5,782 nt of DNA from a bacterium (GTDB taxonomy: Bacteria > B130-G9). A program made the translations under genes and the position numbers. A model generated the notes under the pieces. That model was not told the DNA's origin, ran no database searches, and saw only the letters and a program-made list of their open reading frames with translations. The stretch covers positions 1 to 5,782 of the forward strand of contig JAGHCW010000137.1 in NCBI GenBank assembly GCA_021160245.1, read 5' to 3'. This document shows, piece after piece, positions 1 to 5,044 of the stretch. How positions within the stretch are numbered: position 1 is the first letter of the stretch; each line of letters starts with the position of its first letter.

Positions 1-117
1 CAGGTCACGCTGACGCCCGGCACGCACACATTGTTCATCGACGCCACGACCAACGACCCGCTGTACCACTTCGGCGCGTGGTATCGCTTCGACCTGACCT
101 TCGAGGAGGCTCCGTAG
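1..117 (+). CDS. 3' end of an unrecognised protein gene (partial)
   Basis: An open frame runs from the first base to a TAG stop at 115-117 and encodes the last 38 residues of a protein whose start lies outside the window. The fragment alternates hydrophobic and polar residues (for example TLFIDAT and AWYRFDLTF), as expected of beta strands, and ends in Glu-Glu-Ala-Pro. It is G+C-rich, like the gene that follows. The next start codon is only 14 bases past the stop, so the two are probably co-transcribed. I do not recognise the family. A secreted or structural beta-rich protein, such as a phage structural protein, is possible, but that rests only on the strand-like pattern and the phage-like neighbour. 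Confidence 0.6.
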   Translation, partial: QVTLTPGTHTLFIDATTNDPLYHFGAWYRFDLTFEEAP

Positions 118-122
118 GGAGA
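116..122 (+). promoter_or_regulatory. Ribosome binding site that sets the start of the 132-533 gene
   Basis: AGGGAGA lies 9 bases before the ATG at 132 and overlaps the TAG stop of the upstream gene. The frame is open further upstream to an ATG at 78, but that start lies inside the preceding gene and has no comparable purine tract, so 132 is preferred. Confidence 0.6.
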
Positions 123-131
123 AACGCCGCC

Positions 132-533
132 ATGGCCAGAACACTGATACCGAAGATGAAGAAACGCTGCAAGGACTGCCCGCCGATGGTCATTCCCCGC
201 CGCTCGTACACCCCAAGCCGCCCGAGTTGCATCGAATGCGTCGAGAAGCACTTGGGAGCGGCGTACGTCCTGCTGACCGAGCTGAACGACCTGCCGGATC
301 CGCCTTCGTCCACCGGCTCCGGCATGTCAGGCGACGAGACAACGCCTCGCCATGGCTTCTCCCGCCGCCTCCGCGCCATCGGCCACCTCTTCGAGGCCGA
401 GGACGAATCCCAGGAATGGCCGGAACTCCACAACGCCATCCGCCATGCCCGCAGGGCCTACCAGGCCGACGGCACCATGCCGGACTGGGCAGTGTTGGAA
501 CAACTCCTGGGCCAAGACAGGCGCGCCGAATGA
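132..533 (+). CDS. Small Cys/His-rich protein, phage-associated-type family, function unknown
   Basis: A 133-residue soluble protein, basic at its N terminus. It has two CxxC pairs (Cys13/Cys16 and Cys33/Cys36) 16 residues apart, a spacing that would suit a zinc ribbon, followed closely by His40 in the segment CIECVEKHLGAAYVLLTE. A second block around residues 83-105 reads IGHLFEAEDE followed by WPELHNAIRHAR. From memory, the combination CxxCVxKHL...LLxE...GHLxEAEDE...PxLxxxIR occurs in short uncharacterised proteins of phages and prophages; I could not verify this by a search. No signal peptide or membrane segment is visible. The start at 132 is set by the purine tract at 116-122. The gene is much richer in G+C than the ABC operon downstream and is separated from it by 239 non-coding bases, so it belongs to a different transcription unit. 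Metal binding is an inference from the Cys/His spacing. Confidence 0.7.
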   Translation: MARTLIPKMKKRCKDCPPMVIPRRSYTPSRPSCIECVEKHLGAAYVLLTELNDLPDPPSSTGSGMSGDETTPRHGFSRRLRAIGHLFEAEDESQEWPELHNAIRHARRAYQADGTMPDWAVLEQLLGQDRRAE

Positions 534-547
534 CGGTTCCCACGTCG

Positions 548-582
548 CGCGATGCACCGATCGAACGGGCCTCCGCATCGCG
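548..582. repeat. Inverted repeat just downstream of the 132-533 gene
   Basis: CGCGATGC (548-555) and GCATCGCG (575-582) are perfect 8-bp complementary arms around a 19-base loop, starting 15 bases after the stop at 533. In RNA this would be a stable G+C-rich stem, extendable by a G-U pair (547/583). No T run follows, so it is not a standard intrinsic terminator. It could stabilise or end the upstream transcript in another way, or be a protein-binding site about 90 bases upstream of the promoter. Confidence 0.4.
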
Positions 583-671
583 TTGTACACCTCCCCCCCG
601 ACTGGCCAACCTGCTGGCGCCTGCGCTGCTCCGCGTGCCCAGTCCGCCCGAAGCGTCCTGGGAAAAAGCAT

Positions 672-699
672 TTGACAGCGAAACTGGCCGCCCTATAAT
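672..699 (+). promoter_or_regulatory. Consensus sigma-70 promoter of the ABC operon
   Basis: TTGACA (672-677) and TATAAT (694-699) both match the housekeeping consensus exactly, with a 16-bp spacer, one base short of the optimum. Transcription would start near 706, leaving a leader of roughly 67 bases before the regulator gene at 773. An A-rich tract (GGAAAAAGCATTT, 660-672) abuts the -35 box. There is no TGn extended -10. A promoter this strong in front of a repressor-type XRE gene fits a unit that is normally held down by its own product, but that is inference. Confidence 0.8.
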
Positions 700-708
700 T
701 TGCCCTAT
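690..708 (+). promoter_or_regulatory. Direct repeat around the -10 box, possible operator
   Basis: GCCCTAT occurs at 690-696 and again at 702-708, a 12-base period. The copies overlap the -10 box and the predicted transcription start, where a bound repressor would block RNA polymerase. The product of the adjacent XRE gene is the obvious candidate binder. Chance is possible, since the first copy includes part of the -10 box. Confidence 0.3.
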
Positions 709-760
709 CGTCTGCTGTGTGTCGAGGTTCTTGGGCTGAGACAACTCCGTGGCAAACGCC

Positions 761-768
761 GGAAAGAG
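761..768 (+). promoter_or_regulatory. Ribosome binding site that sets the start of the XRE gene
   Basis: GGAAAGAG lies just before the ATG at 773. It favours that start over the in-frame GTG at 749, which has no good purine tract upstream. Confidence 0.6.
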
Positions 769-772
769 CTCG

Positions 773-973
773 ATGAGTAAACGGAAGAACAATGAGCTGG
801 CGAAGATGATCCGAAACCTACGGGCCAAGCTTGGCCTGACGCAGGAACAGTTCGCGGCCAAGGTTGGCGTGACGTGGTCGACCGTGAATCGCTGGGAGAA
901 CGACCGTGGCCGCCCATCGCCATTGGCCATGCGGCGGATAGAAGAACTTCAAGACCAAATAAAGAAGCAATAA
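773..973 (+). CDS. XRE-family helix-turn-helix transcriptional regulator
   Basis: A 66-residue protein that is essentially one Cro/C1-type helix-turn-helix domain. Residues 22-44 read as the family's core: LTQEQFAAKVGVTWSTVNRW followed by Glu-Asn-Asp, with the second helix around 23-31 and the recognition helix around 34-43. A final helix, PLAMRRIEELQDQIKK, closes the domain. There is no ligand-binding, peptidase or dimerisation domain, so any effector must act through the domain itself or through a partner. The start at 773 is chosen for the GGAAAGAG tract; a GTG at 749 would add eight residues. It is the first gene after the consensus promoter, and the binding-protein gene starts 29 bases after its stop, so it is probably a local regulator of this operon. 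Repression or autoregulation is inferred, not shown. Confidence 0.9.
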   Translation: MSKRKNNELAKMIRNLRAKLGLTQEQFAAKVGVTWSTVNRWENDRGRPSPLAMRRIEELQDQIKKQ

Positions 974-986
974 CTCCTCTCGTCAG

Positions 987-994
987 AAGGAGAG
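987..994 (+). promoter_or_regulatory. Ribosome binding site that sets the start of the binding-protein gene
   Basis: AAGGAGAG, a strong Shine-Dalgarno match, ends 8 bases before the ATG at 1003. The frame stays open upstream to an ATG at 874, but that would overlap most of the XRE gene and put a charged non-signal segment ahead of the hydrophobic helix, so 1003 is the start. Confidence 0.85.
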
Positions 995-1002
995 ACATCG
1001 CC

Positions 1003-2139
1003 ATGAGTAAGAAGATATGGATCGGGACTGTTATCGTGGTCTTTGTGGCTGTTGTCACCTCATTAGTCCTCTTGCGTCAAGGCACAACTGGCCCCTTTAG
1101 CCTCGGCGTCATTGTCCCCTTAACAGGTGAGGCGGCACAGTATGGCAAGGCTTTTCAAGAAGGGGCCCTCCTTGCCATGAAGGAGATCAATGCCCGAAAT
1201 GCTAGGGAGGGACGCCAACCTCTTGTTCTACGATTTGAAGATAGTAAGGCAGACCCCAAGACAGCAGTCTCTGCATTCCAGAAACTGACCACGGTGGATA
1301 AGGTTCGCATGGTGCTAGGCGGGATGTTCTCCTCAACCACACTTGCGATGGCACCAATAGCCCAGCGAAACGGAGTCGTTCTATTGTCACCAACAGCTGC
1401 AGCGCCTGAAGTTCCAGCAACGGGTGACCGTATCTTCACGATATACCCGTCGGCGTCCTATGACGGACGGTTCCTAGGGAATTTCATTGCAAAGAACATG
1501 CGCATTTCCTCGGTCGCCTTGCTCGCTGTCCAGGCCGATGCAATGCTTACATGCAAGAAGGAGTTCAAGAAACAGAGTCAACTCTTCGATAGGCGTATCG
1601 TGCTAGATGAGAGTTTTCCTCCAGGAACCGATGATTTTCGCACCACAATCCTGAAGCTCAAAGCCGCTCACCCTGATGCAGTGTTCGTCGCCGCTTACCT
1701 TAACGAGGTCGCACAACTGCTGGTGCAAGCTCGGCAGGTGGGCTTCAAAACACGTTTCATTACCATTTCAACCGCATATGATCAGAGTCTCTTCTCACTC
1801 GCTGGCGACGCCGCCGAGGGACTGATTCTGTCAGCGCCCTTCTTTGACGCCAGATCCACTCAAGAGCCTACCAGAACCTTCACTGCAGCCTATGAACGCC
1901 GGTACGGGACCAAGCCCAATGTGTGGGCTGCGTATGGCTATGATGTCGTCCGCATCGCCTATGCTGCGATTAAACAGGCAGACCAAGATGACGTTCCCCT
2001 GAACCAAGCCCTCTTGTCGGTTTCTCGCGTGCCGTCAGTCACAGGGTTCAGTTCCTTCCAGCCGGACGGAAGTGTTGAACCTGTCTTGCGCGTGTTTGTT
2101 GTACGCAACCGGGCCTTTCAGGAGTTCAATTCCCAATGA
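1003..2139 (+). CDS. Branched-chain-amino-acid-type ABC transporter substrate-binding protein
   Basis: A 378-residue periplasmic ligand-binding protein of the LivJ/Peripla_BP_6 type, which captures a small molecule outside the membrane and delivers it to the LivH/LivM permeases. Residues 5-24 form a hydrophobic helix after Met-Ser-Lys-Lys. The mature fold begins at FSLGVIVPLTGEAAQYG (32-48). Other family landmarks are RFEDSKADPKTAVSAFQKL (77-95), VLGGMFSS (104-111), VVLLSPTAAAPEVP (125-138), the strand-helix GTDDFRTTILKLKAAHPDAV (208-227), AAYGYDVVRIAYAAI (309-323) and GFSSFQPDGSV (348-358). Length is normal for the family. The N-terminal helix is followed by Arg-Gln-Gly, with no lipobox Cys and no clear Ala-x-Ala site, so the protein may stay anchored by an uncleaved helix. 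Members of this family bind branched-chain or other amino acids, amides, urea or aromatic acids, so the substrate is not fixed by homology. Its stop overlaps the next start (ATGA, 2136-2139). Confidence 0.93.
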   Translation: MSKKIWIGTVIVVFVAVVTSLVLLRQGTTGPFSLGVIVPLTGEAAQYGKAFQEGALLAMKEINARNAREGRQPLVLRFEDSKADPKTAVSAFQKLTTVDKVRMVLGGMFSSTTLAMAPIAQRNGVVLLSPTAAAPEVPATGDRIFTIYPSASYDGRFLGNFIAKNMRISSVALLAVQADAMLTCKKEFKKQSQLFDRRIVLDESFPPGTDDFRTTILKLKAAHPDAVFVAAYLNEVAQLLVQARQVGFKTRFITISTAYDQSLFSLAGDAAEGLILSAPFFDARSTQEPTRTFTAAYERRYGTKPNVWAAYGYDVVRIAYAAIKQADQDDVPLNQALLSVSRVPSVTGFSSFQPDGSVEPVLRVFVVRNRAFQEFNSQ

Positions 2140-3221
2140 AGCGGGACGTCTATTTTGATGAGATGCGAGCGACGTCTCGTTTTGTAATCCCGCGCCTCAG
2201 ACGGGTCATTGATGAGTTAGCGTCTTCCGATCCCCTTCTTCTGCAAGCCATGAACGTAATCGTGGCTCGCAGAACGAAGGAAAAGCAGCAACTGCTGCGC
2301 CCCTACCTTCTCCGATTGGCGTTTCAACTTGTTGCGGATGATTGGGCCGAGCAGGTTATCGACGCCTGCGTCGCCGTAGAGCTATTCAATATTTCCACAT
2401 ACCAGTCTAATATCGCATTTGACTGTAAAGCAGGCATACTCGACACGGCAGCCAGGAACGCTCAATTCATGTGTTCAATGATCACCCTTGGCGCTGCAGA
2501 GCGATTGTTGATCGCAGCCGCTCTATCGTTGAATCCCGGGGCCGTGAGCAAGGTTCTGGCGCTGTTGCGGCACACTAATGCCGCGATCTACCGCGGCCAG
2601 TTCCAGGATATGCACATTCTGAACCCGGGCGTTCTTGCAGACGGTGTCGCTTACGAGGACTACTTGGAGGCATACGTGGAGCGTTGCCGTCTGCTTGGTG
2701 GTCGGTTGATGTCCTTCTGCCTTCAGGTGGGCGCAATACTCGGCGGGGCGGACGAGTCCCTCATCAACGACATGGATATCCTCGGCGAAGAGATAGGAAC
2801 CGCTGGCCAGATGGTTAATGACTTGGCAGACTTGTTGCCGAGGCGGCTTGTGGACTCGGACCTGAACGGGTACAGGCCATCATATAGTGACTTGCGTAAC
2901 CACAAAGTGACTCTTGCTTTGTTTGACCTGTGGTTCAATGCAAGAGAACATGCTGACTTTCTTGCGACACTGCTGACAACGGGGCATATCACGGATGGTG
3001 ACGGGGAGCGGCTGTTTATGCTTCTTTGCGAGGCAGGGAGTATTAGCAGAACCCGGCGGGTGATCGCTCAGCGCTATTCAAGACTGAAAAAACGAGTGAA
3101 GAACCTGCCCAGTTGCCACGCACGGAAGATGTTGAGCATCGCTTTGTCCAGCCTTGTCACGAACAAGTTCTTTGCTGCGATTCGGCATGACAAGAATCTC
3201 GACTATGGAGCGGCGCGATGA
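2136..3221 (+). CDS. Divergent polyprenyl synthetase (isoprenoid synthase fold) with a degenerate first Asp-rich motif
   Basis: A 361-residue, mostly helical protein that I place in the trans-isoprenyl-diphosphate synthase family by its motif order: LLRPYLLRLAF (53-63, the Arg-Pro of the substrate site), VELFNISTYQSNIAFD (81-96, site of the first Asp-rich motif), YRGQFQD (152-158, the Gly-Gln-x-x-Asp region), QVGAILGGADE (197-207), GTAGQMVNDLAD (221-232, second Asp-rich motif) and SDLRNHKVTLAL (251-262). Active enzymes bind Mg2+-diphosphate through DDxxD in both Asp-rich motifs. By gapless alignment the first is Asn-Ile-Ala-Phe-Asp (92-96), keeping only the last Asp, the following Arg-Arg-Gly is missing, and the second is Asn-Asp-Leu-Ala-Asp. 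Normal chain elongation therefore looks unlikely. Known precedents for divergent members are ComQ, which prenylates a pheromone peptide, and non-catalytic small subunits of heteromeric synthases. No signal peptide or membrane helix is obvious. It shares ATGA overlaps with both neighbours, has an AGGAG at 2120-2124, and sits oddly inside a transporter operon. Fold assignment is fairly sure; activity is open. Confidence 0.82.
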   Translation: MKRDVYFDEMRATSRFVIPRLRRVIDELASSDPLLLQAMNVIVARRTKEKQQLLRPYLLRLAFQLVADDWAEQVIDACVAVELFNISTYQSNIAFDCKAGILDTAARNAQFMCSMITLGAAERLLIAAALSLNPGAVSKVLALLRHTNAAIYRGQFQDMHILNPGVLADGVAYEDYLEAYVERCRLLGGRLMSFCLQVGAILGGADESLINDMDILGEEIGTAGQMVNDLADLLPRRLVDSDLNGYRPSYSDLRNHKVTLALFDLWFNAREHADFLATLLTTGHITDGDGERLFMLLCEAGSISRTRRVIAQRYSRLKKRVKNLPSCHARKMLSIALSSLVTNKFFAAIRHDKNLDYGAAR

Positions 3222-4132
3222 GGTACATGTTCGGGCTCTTGGCTTCTGCAGCTCGATGGTTCCTGGAACTATCGCTGGTCCGTATTATCCCCTCGTGGCC
3301 CTACTGTCTTTTCAGCATAGGACTGTCGGGCGCGGCGGGGTACTTGACTTTTCGGTGGAGCAATCGATTAGGCGAAGGAGTGATTGGCGCGGTGGTGACT
3401 GCGAACGTGCTTATCATATTCAAGCACTGTGTGCAGTCGCTATACTTGGGTAGTGGTGTCCAACGGGGCATGAGAGCGGTTGAGGGGAAACCCCTGCTGT
3501 TTCTGCGCGCCTACCGGAAACTTGCCAGTGATTCGTTAACGACTGTCGCTAGGCACCTGTCGATGCTGGCTGTTGGCGGGAGCTGTCCCTTCGAAGAGCT
3601 CAGTCTGAATGAGCAACTTGCTGTTATTGGCGCGATGATCGAGGGAGCATTCGGCTGGCGGAGTCGCGGCGTCGAAATTTATCACACATGGAATAATAAG
3701 CTCTTCCCCGTGGAAAAGTATTGGCCGACTACACCAAGGCACCCTGTTAGGCCCTACCTTGACAACCTCGTCACATTCTATGAAGGGCAAACTGTAACTG
3801 CGAAAATGCGACTTTTCGTTCTCGATAAGGCCACATTGGATAGATTGAAGAGCATGCCGTTGTTATGGAAACAGATCAAGGCCTACCACAGTGATCACGG
3901 AATCATCGCGAAGTACTGTTCGCCCGAGGAGTTTGAAGCAAAACGTCGGCAATTTAGGATTGCGTATATGGACTGCACATTCGTGAGATCAAGCACGCGG
4001 AAATTCGCACTAGCGGTCAGTGAAAAGGAGCCGGAGGCACGGCTAGTGGAGTTCCTGTCCTCTGATGACGAGCTTCAAGGGTTGGAGAAGCTCTTGGATG
4101 ACGCCAGGCATAACGCGCACGACCTTGTTTAA
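3218..4132 (+). CDS. Unrecognised membrane protein with a large C-terminal soluble domain
   Basis: A 304-residue protein I cannot assign to a family. Residues 1-23 are amphipathic. Two membrane helices follow, roughly 24-45 (IIPSWPYCLFSIGLSGAA onward) and 54-77 (GVIGAVVTANVLIIF and on), joined by a short loop with two Arg. From about residue 80 the chain is soluble and basic, so the N terminus and the C-terminal ~220 residues are probably cytosolic. This part has an aromatic-rich stretch (154-188, including YHTWNNKLFPVEKYWP) and a probable alpha/beta domain at about 196-300: a strand KMRLFVLD, a helix containing PLLWKQIKAYH, GIIAKYC, a strand IAYMDCTFV, then an acidic helical end. No catalytic motif, ATP-binding loop or metal site is apparent. 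GGAG at 3207-3210 lies 7 bases before the ATG, which overlaps the preceding stop (ATGA). The tight coupling suggests it partners the synthase-like protein, perhaps tethering it to the membrane; that is inference. Confidence 0.85.
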   Translation: MRYMFGLLASAARWFLELSLVRIIPSWPYCLFSIGLSGAAGYLTFRWSNRLGEGVIGAVVTANVLIIFKHCVQSLYLGSGVQRGMRAVEGKPLLFLRAYRKLASDSLTTVARHLSMLAVGGSCPFEELSLNEQLAVIGAMIEGAFGWRSRGVEIYHTWNNKLFPVEKYWPTTPRHPVRPYLDNLVTFYEGQTVTAKMRLFVLDKATLDRLKSMPLLWKQIKAYHSDHGIIAKYCSPEEFEAKRRQFRIAYMDCTFVRSSTRKFALAVSEKEPEARLVEFLSSDDELQGLEKLLDDARHNAHDLV

Positions 4133-4147
4133 TGGATGAGATGACGG

Positions 4148-5032
4148 ATGGATTGGTGCGCACAGTTGATCTGGAATATTCTGATAACCACGGCGGGTAC
4201 ATTTATCTTTGCCGCGGGGCTCTTGCTGGCCTATAAAGTGGGCGGAATATTCAACTTCGCCTACGGAGCGCTACTCACGTGTGGAGCATATTCTGCCTAC
4301 GTATTCCAGAAGGGCTTGATGCTGCCGCCGATTGGCGCGGCTGTTTTGGGAGTAGCGGTGACAGCGGGCATAGGTTGCGCAACGGAACACTGCATTTTCC
4401 GAGTCCTGCGAGCGAGAAGGGCACCGCCGTTGGTACTTCTGCTGGCTTCTCTGGGGCTCTACGTTGCACTAGTGAGTACGATCGCCACGGTCTTTGGAGA
4501 TGGTAGTCGGACACTGCGCTCGGAAACAGTCACAGAAGGGATAGGCATATTAGGCGCGCGAATGACCGCGGCGGAGATGCTCACAGTGGCGCTCGGTGTT
4601 GGCCTTGTTATCTGCCTTCCCCTTGTGCTGAGATACACGCGCATGGGCAAGGCCGCTTGTGCAATGGCAAGCGATTTCGACTTGGCAAGGGCTTCGGGGA
4701 TTCGCACGTGTAGGGTAAGGCTATGCATCACCGCTTTGGGCTCTGGATTAGCTGGGCTCGCAGGAGTGCTGGCAGGATTCGATGGCAATATAATGCCCAC
4801 GATGGGCATGAGTGCTCTCATGGCTGGCATAGTGGCGGTTGTGATTGGCGGAGGAAGGTCTATCACAGGCGTAGCGCTGGCCGCCGTGGCCATGGGTGCA
4901 CTTCAGAATCTTGGAGCATTGGCAATGAGTGCCCAGTGGCGAGATGGAGCTACTTTTTCCGTCCTATTTGTGTTTCTGATTATGCGTTCGAGGGGGTTGC
5001 TGCGCGGGAAGGTCATGAAAATAACGTTGTGA
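4148..5032 (+). CDS. Branched-chain-amino-acid-type ABC transporter permease, LivH-like
   Basis: A 294-residue integral membrane permease, the usual length for LivH, one half of the inner-membrane channel. Landmarks are GGIFNFAYGALLTCGAYSAY (32-51, matching the family's LNFAHGA..M.GAY), LLASLGLYVALVSTIATVFG (98-117), the cytosolic coupling loop YTRMGKAACAMASDFDLARA (163-182) continuing to SGI, which contacts the ATPases, and the pair MAGIVAVVIGGGRSITGVAL (225-244), equivalent to the family's A.VLGG.GS..GA. Eight Cys (4, 45, 77, 82, 156, 171, 188, 193) are scattered along it, which is unusual for LivH. The ATG at 4148 is the only usable in-frame start: the frame's earlier ATG at 4136 meets a stop at once. 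A weak GGATGAG (4134-4140) precedes it. The 15-base gap to the upstream gene and 12-base gap to the next keep it in the operon. Substrate is not determined by sequence. Confidence 0.93.
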   Translation: MDWCAQLIWNILITTAGTFIFAAGLLLAYKVGGIFNFAYGALLTCGAYSAYVFQKGLMLPPIGAAVLGVAVTAGIGCATEHCIFRVLRARRAPPLVLLLASLGLYVALVSTIATVFGDGSRTLRSETVTEGIGILGARMTAAEMLTVALGVGLVICLPLVLRYTRMGKAACAMASDFDLARASGIRTCRVRLCITALGSGLAGLAGVLAGFDGNIMPTMGMSALMAGIVAVVIGGGRSITGVALAAVAMGALQNLGALAMSAQWRDGATFSVLFVFLIMRSRGLLRGKVMKITL

Positions 5033-5044
5033 GTCAGAACGACG

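Larger units (their letters stand above)
534..772. other. Intergenic region upstream of the ABC operon
   Basis: No convincing gene lies here. The stretch contains an 8-bp inverted repeat (548-555 / 575-582), a run of seven C (593-599), a weak 5-bp inverted repeat CCCAG/CTGGG (638-642 / 658-662), the A-rich GGAAAAAGCATTT (660-672) and the consensus promoter at 672-699. The predicted leader from about 706 to 772 shows no riboswitch fold or terminator that I can recognise. Confidence 0.6.

Noticed and set aside
638-662. Inverted repeat CCCAG...CTGGG just upstream of the -35 box, followed by AAAAA
   Set aside because: The 5-bp stem with a 15-base loop is easily due to chance, and no T run follows on the plus strand, so neither a terminator nor a defined operator is supported.
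530-739. A 69-codon plus-strand frame starting with an ATGA overlap on the Cys/His-rich gene
   Set aside because: It runs through the consensus promoter, has no good ribosome binding site, and encodes a Pro/Arg/Ser-rich low-information protein typical of G+C-rich non-coding sequence.
190-930. A 246-codon minus-strand open frame
   Set aside because: It lies antisense to the Cys/His-rich gene, the promoter and the XRE gene, and is Arg/Gly/Ser-rich without domain features, so it is a shadow of G+C-rich sequence.
874-1002. Upstream extension of the binding-protein frame from an ATG at 874
   Set aside because: It would overlap most of the XRE gene in another frame and place a charged segment before the signal helix, and the strong AAGGAGAG points to 1003.
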